NCBI RefSeq assembly: GCF_001310275.1
Contig: NZ_LGYZ01000109.1
Location: 1 to 64,000, forward strand
Reading direction: 5' to 3'
DNA: 64,000 nt
Source: Nocardia arizonensis
GTDB lineage: Bacteria; Actinomycetota; Actinomycetes; Mycobacteriales; Mycobacteriaceae
How positions within the stretch are numbered: the stretch's first letter is position 1; the number at the start of each line of letters is the position of its first letter. Positions 17,154 to 27,029 of the stretch are shown piece after piece. The notes under the pieces were generated by a model. That model did not search any database and was not told the origin of the DNA. It worked only from the letters and a program-made list of their open reading frames with translations. The translations under genes and the position numbers were made by a program.

Positions 17154-18764
17154 TCAGTGGCTGTGCCCGTGGTGGCCGTGATCGGCCTCCTGCTCGGCGG
17201 GCTTGTCCACGATGGCGCTCTCGGTGGTGAGCACCATGCGCGCGACCGAGGCCGCGTTCACGACGGCCGAGCGGGTCACCTTGACCGGGTCGACGACACC
17301 GTCGGTGAGCAGATCGCCGTAGGTGAGGGTGGCGGCGTTGAAGCCGTCCTTCCCCTCGGCGACCTTGCTGACCACGACCGAACCGTCGACGCCCGCGTTG
17401 GTGGCGATCCAGTACAGCGGCGCCTGCAACGCCACGCGCACCGCCTCGACGCCGACGGCCTTGTCGCCGGACAGCGAGTCGCGCAGTTCGACCAGCTTCG
17501 CCGCCGCCTGCACCAGCGCGGTGCCGCCGCCGGGGACGATGCCCTCCTCGACCGCCGCCTTGGCCGCGTTCACCGCGTCCTCGACCCGGTACTTGCGCTC
17601 CTTGAGCGCGGTCTCGGTGGCCGCGCCGACCTTGATCACCGCGACGCCGCCGGACAGCTTGGCCAGCCGCTCGGACAGCTTCTCGCGATCCCAGTCGGAC
17701 TCGGTGGCCTCGATCTCACGGCGCAGCTGGTTGGCGCGCGCCTCGATGCCCTCGGTGGTGCCGCCACCGTCGATGATGGTGGTCTCGTCCTTGGTGACCA
17801 CGACGCGGCGGGCCTTGCCGAGCACGTCGAGATCGGCCTCGCGCAGGCTGATGCCGAGATCGTTGTTGATCACGGTGGCCGCGGTGACGATGCCGAGGTC
17901 GTCGAGGAACGCCTTGCGGCGGTCACCGAAGAACGGCGCCTTGACCGCGACGGCCTTGATGGTCTTGCGGATGGAGTTGACCACAAGGGTGGACAGCGCC
18001 TCGCCTTCGACCTCCTCGGCGATGATCAGCACCGGCTTGCCGGATTCGGCGATCTTCTCCAGCAGCGGAAGCAGCTCGGGCAGCGAGCTGATCTTCTCCC
18101 GGTGCAGCAGGATGTAGGCGTCCTCGAGGACGGCCTGCTGGCTGTCGGCGTCGGTGATGAAGTACGGCGACAGGTAGCCCTTGTCGAACTGCACGCCCTC
18201 GGTGACGACGAGTTCGGTCTGCATCGTCGAGGATTCCTCGACGGTGACGACGCCGTCCTTGCCGACGGTGGTCAGCGCCTTGCCGACCATCGCGCCGATC
18301 TCCTCGTCACGCGAGGAGACGGTGGCGACCTGGGCGATGGCCTCCGCGCCGGAGACCGGGGTGGCCAGTCCGCGCAGCGTCTCGGAGACCGCGTCGGCGG
18401 CCAGCGCGATGCCCTGGCCGACCACGATGGGATTCGCGCCCGCCGCGACATTCTTCAGGCCGACCCGCACCAGCGCCTGGGCCAGCACGGTCGCGGTGGT
18501 GGTGCCGTCGCCCGCGACATCGTTGGTCTTGGTGGCGACGCTCTTGACCAGCTGGGCGCCGAGGTTCTCGAACGGATCCTCCAGCTCGATGTCGCGCGCG
18601 ATGGTGACGCCGTCGTTGGTGACGGTCGGGCCGCCGAACGACTTCGCGAGCACGACATGCCTGCCGCGCGGGCCGAGGGTTACCTTGACGGCGTCGGCGA
18701 GCTTGTCGACACCGCGTTCCAGAGCCCGGCGAGCCTTCTCGTCGAACTCGATCTGCTTTGCCAT
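17154..18764 (-). CDS. groEL1: 60 kDa chaperonin GroEL1
   Basis: A 536-residue chaperonin of normal length. ATP-binding motifs are intact (VTLGPRGRHVVL, GDGTTTAT near residues 85-92, GGGTAL near 410). The C-terminus is His-rich (ending HGHHGHSH) instead of Gly-Met-rich, the hallmark of actinobacterial GroEL1, a specialised copy that in mycobacteria is linked to cell-wall lipid and biofilm functions and metal binding. It lies downstream of groES on the same strand, with a long hairpin between them. Confidence 0.97.
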   Translation of the reverse strand: MAKQIEFDEKARRALERGVDKLADAVKVTLGPRGRHVVLAKSFGGPTVTNDGVTIARDIELEDPFENLGAQLVKSVATKTNDVAGDGTTTATVLAQALVRVGLKNVAAGANPIVVGQGIALAADAVSETLRGLATPVSGAEAIAQVATVSSRDEEIGAMVGKALTTVGKDGVVTVEESSTMQTELVVTEGVQFDKGYLSPYFITDADSQQAVLEDAYILLHREKISSLPELLPLLEKIAESGKPVLIIAEEVEGEALSTLVVNSIRKTIKAVAVKAPFFGDRRKAFLDDLGIVTAATVINNDLGISLREADLDVLGKARRVVVTKDETTIIDGGGTTEGIEARANQLRREIEATESDWDREKLSERLAKLSGGVAVIKVGAATETALKERKYRVEDAVNAAKAAVEEGIVPGGGTALVQAAAKLVELRDSLSGDKAVGVEAVRVALQAPLYWIATNAGVDGSVVVSKVAEGKDGFNAATLTYGDLLTDGVVDPVKVTRSAVVNAASVARMVLTTESAIVDKPAEQEADHGHHGHSH

Positions 18765-18792
18765 AAGTCCTTTTCCTTGGATAGGCCTCGAA

Positions 18793-18836
18793 CGACACTG
18801 CCCCGGCCCCGCTGTAGGGGAACCGGGGCAGTGTCG
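18793..18836 (-). other. Intercistronic hairpin between groES and groEL1
   Basis: A perfect 14-bp inverted repeat (arms 18793-18806 and 18823-18836) with an inner CCCC/GGGG pairing around a small loop. It has no U-run, so it is unlikely to be a simple terminator. It sits about 37 bases downstream of the groES stop and could cause partial termination, RNA cleavage or 3' protection of groES mRNA. Confidence 0.65.
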
Positions 18837-18873
18837 ATACGACTCGATCCCGGCACGGCGGCCGGGACCACGG

Positions 18874-19176
18874 TCACTTGCTGACGACAGCCAGCACGTC
18901 GCGCGCGGAGAGGATCAGGTATTCCTCGCCCTGGTACTTGATCTCGGTGCCGCCGTACTTGCTGTAGATGACGGTGTCACCCTCCTGGACGTCCAGCGGG
19001 ATGCGCTTCTCGCCCTCGTCGTCCCAGCGGCCGGGGCCGACGGCGACAACGGTGCCTTCCTGCGGCTTCTCCTTCGCCGTGTCCGGGATGACCAGGCCGG
19101 AGGCCGTCGTCGTCTCGGCCTCGTTGGCCTGGACGAGGATCTTGTCCTCGAGCGGCTTGATGTTCACGCTCGCCAC
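18874..19176 (-). CDS. groES: 10 kDa co-chaperonin GroES
   Basis: A 100-residue co-chaperonin that caps the GroEL ring. The typical MASVNIKPLEDKILVQ start, the mobile loop around residues 18-36 (ETTTASGLVIPDTAKEKPQ), and EGDTVIYSKYGGTEI are all present. Start is ATG at 19176 with a GAAAGTGGAGGG-type site upstream. First gene of the groES-groEL1 operon, preceded by a CIRCE operator. Confidence 0.98.
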   Translation of the reverse strand: MASVNIKPLEDKILVQANEAETTTASGLVIPDTAKEKPQEGTVVAVGPGRWDDEGEKRIPLDVQEGDTVIYSKYGGTEIKYQGEEYLILSARDVLAVVSK

Positions 19177-19373
19177 GTTGAGCCCTCCACTTTCAGGGGA
19201 TTTACGGTCGTCCGGAACTGTTGTCCCGGACCGTCGGTGTCGTGTTGTCTCGCGCGGCCGGAGGGCGTCGCCAACGGCCGTTCGATCTGACCCTGCGCAT
19301 AGCCCCGTCGTCGCGGGTGCCGGGACCCCTGCTCAGTGGTCAAAGCTTGGCACCGCACATCTCGAGGTGCCAA

Positions 19374-19400
19374 CTAGCACTCTATACAGGAGAGTGCCAG
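19374..19400 (-). promoter_or_regulatory. CIRCE operator (HrcA-binding site) of groES-groEL1
   Basis: CTAGCACTC, nine bases, then GAGTGCCAG, matching the consensus TTAGCACTC-N9-GAGTGCTAA at most positions. It lies about 200 bases upstream of groES. HrcA binding here would repress the operon until heat shock. A weaker related inverted repeat follows near 19423-19445, but it is too degenerate to call. Confidence 0.85.
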
Positions 19401-19866
19401 CGCTCAAGAGCGGGCGCTGCCAACACTCGAGGGGGCGAGTTGTCCACGGCACTGCGGACTTCCCATTGCCTCGGTAAATCTGTAACGTTCGGATAACAGA
19501 TCGTGACAGTATGGACGACGGTCGCGGTCGGGCGGCGGTGCTCATCACGAGCAGGCATCAGGCGGGCGCGTTCGGATCACGAAATGAGACAACGACTGTC
19601 ACGGGGCTTCTCCGGCCGCGCGTCCGGTGTCATCCCACCGAAGCACTACCAAGAACAGCACTACCGAGAACAGCAGTACCCAACAGCACAAACGAGCTTC
19701 ACCAGAGAGCAACCGCATGTGATCGAAGGCCGTTCCCAGCGACCCACACGGACAACGGGTCGGCCGGATTGTGAGCCCGTGTACCACCGCCACCCGCGCG
19801 GCGGCCCGGCAGTCCGTTTCGAGATGGTCCGCGACACGATGACCGTCCGCTCGAAGGGAGGTGAAT
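19401..19866. other. Intergenic region between groES control region and actin-fold gene
   Basis: About 465 bases with no convincing gene. It holds a short tandem repeat at 19642-19685 and ends in a strong GGGAGG ribosome site for the next gene. Promoters for both divergent genes should lie in or next to it; I did not identify boxes with confidence. Confidence 0.45.
19642..19685. repeat. 15-base tandem repeat, three copies
   Basis: Units AGCACTACCAAGAAC, AGCACTACCGAGAAC and a diverged third copy lie head to tail in the leader of the actin-fold gene. Function unknown. Confidence 0.5.
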
Positions 19867-21449
19867 ATGCGAACATCACTCGGCATCTCAGCCGGGAACG
19901 AGGTCGTGTGCTCGGCGCTCGTCTCCACCGCGCCCAACGGCGCCAAGAGTTTCGATTACCGGGTCGTATCCGCCGACGCCGCGCACTCCGACGTCGGTGA
20001 TCTGGTCGCCTCGTCGATCGAGTTGATGACGACCCAGTTACCGACCAACCGCATCGGCTACGACATCGCCTTCCCCATCGACGTGCGCTCCGCGGCCGCC
20101 AAATCCGCCGGACGCGAAGCGGTTCCGACCAGCGTGGCCGTGGCCTACCGCGGCAAGGAACAGGCGCAGGTCATCCGCGCGGCCACCGGCAAACAGCGCG
20201 ATCTGCGGCTGATCCCGGAAGGCGCCGCCGCACTCACCTACCTGCGCCACACCGGCCTGCTCGACCGGTACGACACCGTGGCCATCATCGACCTCGGCGC
20301 CACCGGACTCAGCGTCACCGTCGCAGATCACGTCGAGGGCGACATCCTTCGCTCCGAGCGCACCACCGCGATCAGCGGCAACGCCATCGACGACCTCATC
20401 TACCACCACCTCGTCGACCTGCACTACGCCCGGCGCGGCACGCGGCCGAACCGGGGCATGCTCACCAACCGCGGCCGCGCGGCCAAGGAGCACCTTTCGG
20501 TGGCGAACGCGGTCACCATCGACCACGTCGCCGGGCAGCCGCTCAAGCTCACGCGCGCCGACTTCGACGAACTCATCGCCGAATTGCTGCGCGACACCGC
20601 CGGATTCACCGCGGCGGTGTTCACGCGCGCGCCCACCTATCCCGAGGCGGCCGTGGTCATCGGCGGCGGCGCCAATATCCCGGCCGTCGTCTCCACACTG
20701 TGCAACCGCCTCGACCTGCCGGTGCACACCGTGCCGGACCCCGAGGCCGTCATCGCCAAAGGCGCCGCGCTGGTGGCGGATTCGGCCCAGCCCACGGCCT
20801 TCCCGGTCGCCAATCTGGCGCCCGCCGCGCCCGCGGGCACCATCACCAAGGTCATGGGCACCCTCGCGGGCGCCATCGTCGTGGTCGGCCTCGTGATCGG
20901 CTACGGCATCAAGACATTCGCGCCGACGGCCGACGACGAGGTCTCCCCCGCGGGCACCACCAGCAGCGCCCACCACGTGCCGAGTTCACCCGCCGCACCG
21001 CCCACGAGCGCGCCCACCGCGGACACCGGCCGCCCCGCCACCAGCGCGCCGGATACGACCGAGTCACCCGTGGCCCCGACCACCACGCGGGCGCCGATAC
21101 CGTCCACACAGCCCACACTGCGTCCCGATCCCAATCTGCCGCCGATTCCCTTTCCCGAGATGCTCGGACCGGTCCTGGACAGTCGCCGGATGCCGACGGG
21201 TGAATCCGAATCGCGCACGCACGCACCAACCACGGCCCAGACCCCGGCGCCCGCGCAATCGCACATCCCGCTCTCGCTGCCGCCGGAATCGCCCGTGGGA
21301 ATCCCGTCGTCGGCCCGGGAAACGCACAGTGCCGGTGACGCCCTGAGCGCGGCCGACAACCGAACATGGCTGTCGCACACCGCCGCCATCCTACTTCTCG
21401 CCGGCGCGCTCGCACCTGGCACCGACGCTCCGTCGGTCACCGGCGCCGC

Positions 21450-21462
<13 letters not shown>
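19867..21462 (+). CDS. Actin/Hsp70-fold membrane protein with Pro-rich exported tail
   Basis: A protein of about 531 residues. Residues 1-300 look like an actin/Hsp70-type ATPase fold: LIPEGAAALTYL, the phosphate-binding strand VAIIDLGATGLSVTV, and the C-lobe motif AVVIGGGANIPAVV followed by DPEAVIAKGAALV. One transmembrane helix follows at about 335-360, then a long Pro/Thr/Ser-rich tail that should lie outside the membrane, then a second hydrophobic stretch near the C-terminus. The N-terminal strand (SLGISAGNEVVCSAL) is shortened compared with DnaK. It is not a chaperone with a normal substrate-binding domain; a membrane sensor or scaffold is more likely. ATG at 19867 follows a strong GGGAGG site. 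It overlaps the convergent tsaD end by 13 bases. Confidence 0.8.
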
Positions 21463-22489
<1,027 letters not shown>

Positions 22490-22493
<4 letters not shown>

Positions 22494-23023
22494 GACAGCA
22501 CCTCGTCCGATTCGCTCGCGCACCACGCCATCGGGTCGGCGGTCAGTTCCGGCCTGCGCATGGTGTAGGCGTCGGCGCCGCTGGGCTGGTAGTAGTTCTT
22601 GCGCAATCCGATGATGTGGAATCCGTGTTTGGCGTACAAGGCGATCGCGGGCTGATTGTCGGTGCGCACCTCGAGGAATACCGGGCCGCCGCGTTTGCCC
22701 GCCTCGGCCAGCATCGCCTCGAGCAGCAGGGTGCCGACGCCGCCGCGGTGGCGGGCCGGGTCGACGCCGATGGTGTGCACCTCGGCCTCCGGGTGTTCGG
22801 AGTCACCGAGCAGGGCCACCCCGGCGTAGCCGACGATGCGCCCCGCGGCGTCGCGCGCGGCGAAGTAGCGGTTGTGCGGTGCGGCCAATTCCGAGCGGAA
22901 AGCCACCGCATGCCACGGATCGTCCTCCGGGAACAGCAGTTGCTCCAACTCCACGCAGCGACCGATATCGGCCGGGCGCAACGGACCGACGTGTACGGCG
23001 TCCTCGGTATCCATCGACCTCAC
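22490..23023 (-). CDS. rimI: Ribosomal protein S18-alanine N-acetyltransferase RimI
   Basis: A 177-residue GNAT-fold acetyltransferase, expected to acetylate the N-terminus of ribosomal protein S18 and perhaps other proteins. The acetyl-CoA-binding motif reads PARHRGGVGTLLLEAML (about residues 92-108), followed by FLEVRTDNQPAIALYAKHGF, the classic RimI signature. The GTG at 23023 overlaps the tsaB stop as GTGA; translation is probably coupled on both sides. An ATG three codons in is the alternative start. Confidence 0.93.
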
Positions 23024-23715
23024 GCTCCCGTCCGGTCGAGGGTGCGGAAGCTGTTCTCCACGGCGTCGGGCCTGCGCAGATACAGCGGTGTCAGCGGTGC
23101 GGGCACGGCGCGCGCGAGCAGATCCCCGGTCGCGACGGCGACCAGGCCGGCCGGGGACGGCGTCTCGACGGGCAGTACCGGAAGATCGAAATAGTCCACG
23201 TGCGAAGCCGATCCGGCGATCACCTCCGACTGCGCCGGATCCAGCGCACCGGGTGCGACGACCTCGGGCCCGGCCACCCGGACGCCGTCGCGGTAGCGAG
23301 CCCAGTAGATCTCGCGGCGGCGCGCGTCGGTGACCACGAGCAGCTCACGGCCCGGGGTCAGGTCGGGGGCGGCGTCGGCGGCGATGGCGTCGAGGCTGCA
23401 CACCCCGTACACCGGAATGCCCAGCGCGTCACCGAATGCGGCGGCGGTGGCCATGCCGACCCGCAGGCCGGTGAACGGGCCCGGTCCGATGCCGACCACG
23501 ACCGCGTCGATCTCGGTCCTGGAACGGCTTGCCTCGGTGAGGCATTCGAGGATCTGCGGGGTCAATACCTCGGCATGCGCCCGGGGGTCGACCCGGACAC
23601 GCGAGGCGACGGTCCGCGGGGACGCCGCGACGGCCGCATCCGTCGCGGCCTGCCCCAGTTCCACTAATCCCGCTGTAACGGCGGGTGTCGCGGTGTCGAC
23701 AGCTAGTACAAGCAT
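23020..23715 (-). CDS. tsaB: tRNA threonylcarbamoyladenosine biosynthesis protein TsaB
   Basis: A 231-residue TsaD paralogue that forms the t6A synthesis complex with TsaD and TsaE. It has the N-terminal ASKHA strand LVLAVDTATPAVT and the region VVVGIGPGPFTGLRVGMATA, which is diagnostic of TsaB. Metal-binding residues of TsaD are absent, as normal for this non-catalytic partner. It follows tsaE after about 110 bases and overlaps rimI by four. Confidence 0.95.
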   Translation of the reverse strand: MLVLAVDTATPAVTAGLVELGQAATDAAVAASPRTVASRVRVDPRAHAEVLTPQILECLTEASRSRTEIDAVVVGIGPGPFTGLRVGMATAAAFGDALGIPVYGVCSLDAIAADAAPDLTPGRELLVVTDARRREIYWARYRDGVRVAGPEVVAPGALDPAQSEVIAGSASHVDYFDLPVLPVETPSPAGLVAVATGDLLARAVPAPLTPLYLRRPDAVENSFRTLDRTGA

Positions 23716-23826
23716 GATTGCCCCAACGATACCGGGTGGTAGCGGGCGACGGCGCGGAGCTACCCGGGAGCTACTTCACCGGAACCGGCGCGCCCGACCC
23801 GCGGCGGCTCGCGAGTGTGATCGAGA

Positions 23827-24342
23827 CTACTCGACCCACTCCCAGACCGCGGTCCGCACATCGGAATCCGGTTCCCGCGACAATCGCACCCGCAGATGCC
23901 GGTCGGCGAGATGTTCGACGACGCCAAGACCCCATTCCACGACCACCACCGCGTGCTGGAGATCGGTGTCGAGGTCGAGGGCGTCCAACTCGTCGAGGTT
24001 CCCGCCCAGCCGATAGGCGTCGACATGCACCAACGGCACCGCGCCCGGTGCACTGCCCGCCCGGTGCTGGCGGGCGATGACGAATGTGGGCGAACTCACC
24101 CGTCCCTGGACGCCGAGTCCGGCGGCAATCCCCCGGGTGAGCGCCGTCTTGCCCGCGCCGAGCGGACCGTCGAGCACCACCAGGTCACCCGCGCCCAACT
24201 CCGCGGACAGCTCGCGGCCGAGGGCCTCGGTGTCCTCGACCGTTGGCAGCTCCCGCCGCTGTCGCGCCACCGCCGCCTCCGATCCACCCGCGTCCTGCCG
24301 AACCCGCACAGAGCGTACCGGCGTCGGATCGGCCGGCCACAC
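23827..24342 (-). CDS. tsaE: tRNA threonylcarbamoyladenosine biosynthesis ATPase TsaE
   Basis: A 171-residue P-loop ATPase of the t6A pathway. Walker A is GPLGAGKTALTRG (about residues 59-71); SSPTFVIARQH is the switch region and VVVVEWGLGVVEHL the TsaE-specific Walker B/Glu-Trp-Gly motif. The start GTG at 24342 is six bases after the hydrolase stop. About 30 extra N-terminal residues precede the conserved core, so a later start is possible. Confidence 0.94.
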   Translation of the reverse strand: MWPADPTPVRSVRVRQDAGGSEAAVARQRRELPTVEDTEALGRELSAELGAGDLVVLDGPLGAGKTALTRGIAAGLGVQGRVSSPTFVIARQHRAGSAPGAVPLVHVDAYRLGGNLDELDALDLDTDLQHAVVVVEWGLGVVEHLADRHLRVRLSREPDSDVRTAVWEWVE

Positions 24343-24348
24343 GACGGT

Positions 24349-25440
24349 TCAGCTTCCGGCGGCTTCGGTATTCGACGCGGCCGACAGCGCATGGGCACGG
24401 ACCAGCAGTTGGTCCAGCGCCTCGCAAACGACCTCGGGATATTGCAGATGCGGCATATGGGCGGCGTCGTCGATGCGCACCAGCGCGCTACCGGGCAGCG
24501 CGCGGTGCAGCGCCCGCGAGTTGCGGAACGGGATGACCAGATCGCGGGCACCGCCCAGGACCAGCACCGGGAGTTCGGCCAGGATCGGCAGTGCCGCCGA
24601 CTCGTCGTGCAGTTCGAAGGTCCGCAGGAATTTGACCACGGTCTCCACGGGTGTGCGATCGATCATGAGGGTGGTGAACCGCGACAGGGTCGGGCTCACC
24701 GGGCCGTGGAAGGAACTCACGTGCAGGATGGGCGCGATGACGTGGCGGACCGTGCTGCGACCCGCCTGCACCAACGTCGGCGCGGTGTGCACGGCGAGCC
24801 GGAAACCGTCGATGGCCGGACTGCGCAGCAGCTGGGTGATCCCCGCCGCGGTGACCTCGGCCGCCGCCGTGGACAGCAGCCCAACCCCGATAACCCGCGC
24901 GGTGAAGATCGCCGGCGACTGCGCGGCCGCCGCCAGCACCGCCATACCGCCGAGCGAATGTCCGATCAGCAGCACCGGACCCGTCGGCGCGACCTGCTCG
25001 ATGACCGCCACCACGTCACGTCCGAGCTGGGCGACGGTACAGCTCTCGGTGGTCGGGGTGCCGGAGCGCCCGTGTCCGCGCAGATCGAAGAACACCAGCC
25101 GAACCCCGTCACCCCAGCGCTTTTCCAGATCGCGGCGCTGGAAGTGGAAGGACTCCATGCTGTTACAGAAGCCGTGCACGAAGATCGCGGTGATCGGGGC
25201 GTCGGGCGGACCGCATTCGCGGGTGGCGAGCCGCACGCCGTCCTCGGTGAGCACCGCGCCCGCGCGGTCACGTTCGAGCAGGGTGAAATCCTCGTCGCGG
25301 TACTCGTCGCGCGTCGCGGGCCACAGCACCCGCGCACCGACCCGGCGCAGCGCGTGCGCGCCCGCCAGCGCGCCGACCACACCCGCGGTCGCCAGCCCGC
25401 CGCGCAGGACGGTTGAGCGATTCGAACGTCGCGATCCCAT
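24349..25440 (-). CDS. Alpha/beta hydrolase, membrane-tethered
   Basis: A hydrolase of about 363 residues. After an N-terminal hydrophobic helix (GGLATAGVVGALAGAHAL), which may anchor it or act as a signal, the alpha/beta fold shows VHGFCNSMESF, DLRGHGRSG, the nucleophile elbow IGHSLGGMAV, and a C-terminal GARDLVIP and DAAHMPHLQYP carrying Asp and His. The triad is complete, unlike the two other hydrolase-fold proteins in this window. Substrate unknown. ATG at 25440 chosen; the frame is open 14 codons further. It lies between alr and tsaE on one strand with short gaps. Confidence 0.9.
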   Translation of the reverse strand: MGSRRSNRSTVLRGGLATAGVVGALAGAHALRRVGARVLWPATRDEYRDEDFTLLERDRAGAVLTEDGVRLATRECGPPDAPITAIFVHGFCNSMESFHFQRRDLEKRWGDGVRLVFFDLRGHGRSGTPTTESCTVAQLGRDVVAVIEQVAPTGPVLLIGHSLGGMAVLAAAAQSPAIFTARVIGVGLLSTAAAEVTAAGITQLLRSPAIDGFRLAVHTAPTLVQAGRSTVRHVIAPILHVSSFHGPVSPTLSRFTTLMIDRTPVETVVKFLRTFELHDESAALPILAELPVLVLGGARDLVIPFRNSRALHRALPGSALVRIDDAAHMPHLQYPEVVCEALDQLLVRAHALSAASNTEAAGS

Positions 25441-25519
25441 CGGAGCCCTTCCGGATGATGGCGTATCCCATGAGTCGACCACACGAGACGAGGCGCGGAC
25501 AACCGCGGCGTCTCGACAG

Positions 25520-26659
25520 TCATCCGCCGGTATGCCGACGGGTCACCCGCCCTTTGGGCGCACACACGACCTCGTAGTGGATCGTGCCGAGCAGTTCCGC
25601 CCAGTCCTGTGCGCCGGGCGCGCCCGGGACGCCGCCGAACAGCACCGCGGTATCGCCCTCGGTGACATCGGCCGGATTGTCGCCGAGGTCGACCACGAAC
25701 TGATCCATGCACACCCGGCCCACGTTCGGATGGCGCTGACCGCCGATCAGCACCTCGAAACGTCCGCTGAGGGCGCGGAAGACCCCGTCGGCGTATCCCG
25801 CGGGCACCAGCGCCACCGTGGTGTCGCGCGGCGCGATCCACTGGTGGCCATAGGACACGCCCTCACCCGCCGCGACCCACTTGACCAGCGTGACCTTGGC
25901 CTGGAAGGTCATCGCGGGACGCAGCCCGAAGTCGGGCAGGCCGGGTACCGGCGGCAGCCCGTATACCGCGATACCGGGGCGGACCATGTCGAAGGCCAGA
26001 TCCGGGCGGGTCAGGGTCGCGGCCGAATTCGCCAGATGGGCGAGTTCCGTACGCAGCCCCGCGGCCTCGGCGGCGGCGATGGCGGCGACGAAACGCTCCC
26101 GCTGCACGTCGAGGAAGGGGTGGTCGGGTTCGTCGGCGTGCGCGAGATGGGAGAAGATGGCGCGCAAGCGCACGACGCCCTCGTCGACCAGCATGTGCAG
26201 TGCGGCGAGGACGGTCGGGTATTCGTCGGAGGCGATGCCGTTGCGGTTGAGTCCGGTGTCGACCTTGAGCGTCACGATCGCGGTGCGTCGGATACCGCGG
26301 GCCGCGGCGGCGACCGCGCGCAGGTGGGACAGGGAGGAGACGCCGATCTCGATATCGGCCGCGATGGCGGCGGCGTAATCGGCGTCGGCGGTATTGAGCC
26401 AGCACAGGATCGGCGCGGTGATGCCCGCGCGGCGTAATCGCAGCGCCTCGGCGATCGTCGTCACGCCGAGTTCCGCGGCTCCCGCGGCCAGCGCGGCGCG
26501 CGCCACCTCGACCGCCCCGTGGTTGTATCCGTCACCCTTCACCACCACCATCACCGCCGCGCCCCGCGCGTACTCGCGCAGGACCCGCACGTTATGGGCG
26601 ATGGCCTCCAGGTCGATGACGGCTTCCACTTGGGCGTTCACGACTTCCGATCCTGCCAT
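25520..26659 (-). CDS. alr: Alanine racemase
   Basis: A PLP enzyme of about 379 residues that makes D-alanine for peptidoglycan. The PLP-binding Lys lies in VVVKGDGYNHG (family usual KADAYGHG, so two positions differ), HLANSAATL precedes the phosphate-binding region, and the second catalytic base is the Tyr of GVSYGHQW. GRVCMDQFVVDL and the C-terminal GTIHYEVVC are typical. The frame opens at a GTG at 26686; I prefer the ATG at 26659, with a GTG at 26641 also possible. The first gene of the t6A operon. Its upstream region contains groEL debris. Confidence 0.94.
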   Translation of the reverse strand: MAGSEVVNAQVEAVIDLEAIAHNVRVLREYARGAAVMVVVKGDGYNHGAVEVARAALAAGAAELGVTTIAEALRLRRAGITAPILCWLNTADADYAAAIAADIEIGVSSLSHLRAVAAAARGIRRTAIVTLKVDTGLNRNGIASDEYPTVLAALHMLVDEGVVRLRAIFSHLAHADEPDHPFLDVQRERFVAAIAAAEAAGLRTELAHLANSAATLTRPDLAFDMVRPGIAVYGLPPVPGLPDFGLRPAMTFQAKVTLVKWVAAGEGVSYGHQWIAPRDTTVALVPAGYADGVFRALSGRFEVLIGGQRHPNVGRVCMDQFVVDLGDNPADVTEGDTAVLFGGVPGAPGAQDWAELLGTIHYEVVCAPKGRVTRRHTGG

Positions 26660-26745
26660 CCCGCGCAGACGCGAAGCACCCGCCACCGTCCGGCGTACCG
26701 CCGAGGCGCCGTGACAGCGCCTCCCAGCGGGGGCGACACGCGCCC

Positions 26746-26952
26746 GGCATCGTGCCGGCGGCGGCTCGCGCTGGTGCGGGCGGCGGCGAAGCTGGTCGAA
26801 CTGCGCGACTCGCTGTCCGGCGACAAGGCCGCGTTCACCGCATCCTCGACCCGGTACTTGCGCTCCTCGAGCGCGGTCAGGTGGCCGCGCCGACCTTGAT
26901 CACCGCGGCGCCGCCGGACAGCTTTGCCGGCCGCTCGGACAGCTTCTCGCGA
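26746..26952. pseudogene. Scrambled groEL fragment (half inverted)
   Basis: About 207 bases almost identical to groEL1 of this window. Positions 26746-26829 match groEL coding sense on the plus strand (a stretch equal to the reverse complement of about 17467-17552, encoding KLVELRDSLSGDK). Positions 26827-26952 match 17562-17688 in the opposite orientation, with one base deleted near 26876. The two halves are neighbours in groEL1, so this is one copied segment whose left half has been inverted, joined at a shared GGCCG. Small indels break the frame. The source may be groEL1 or another groEL copy elsewhere. Confidence 0.85.
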
Positions 26953-27029
26953 ATCGACGCCGCCTTCACCCGAAACCGACACCGCCCCGACAGTGCGCGG
27001 CACGACGGCCGCCCATCACACCCCGTCGA

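Noticed and set aside
17136..18884. Long plus-strand frame opposite groEL1
   Set aside because: Antisense shadow of an unmistakable groEL1 coding sequence.
19423..19445. Second CIRCE-like element near groES
   Set aside because: Half-sites match the consensus too poorly and spacing is off by one; only the element at 19374 is supportable.
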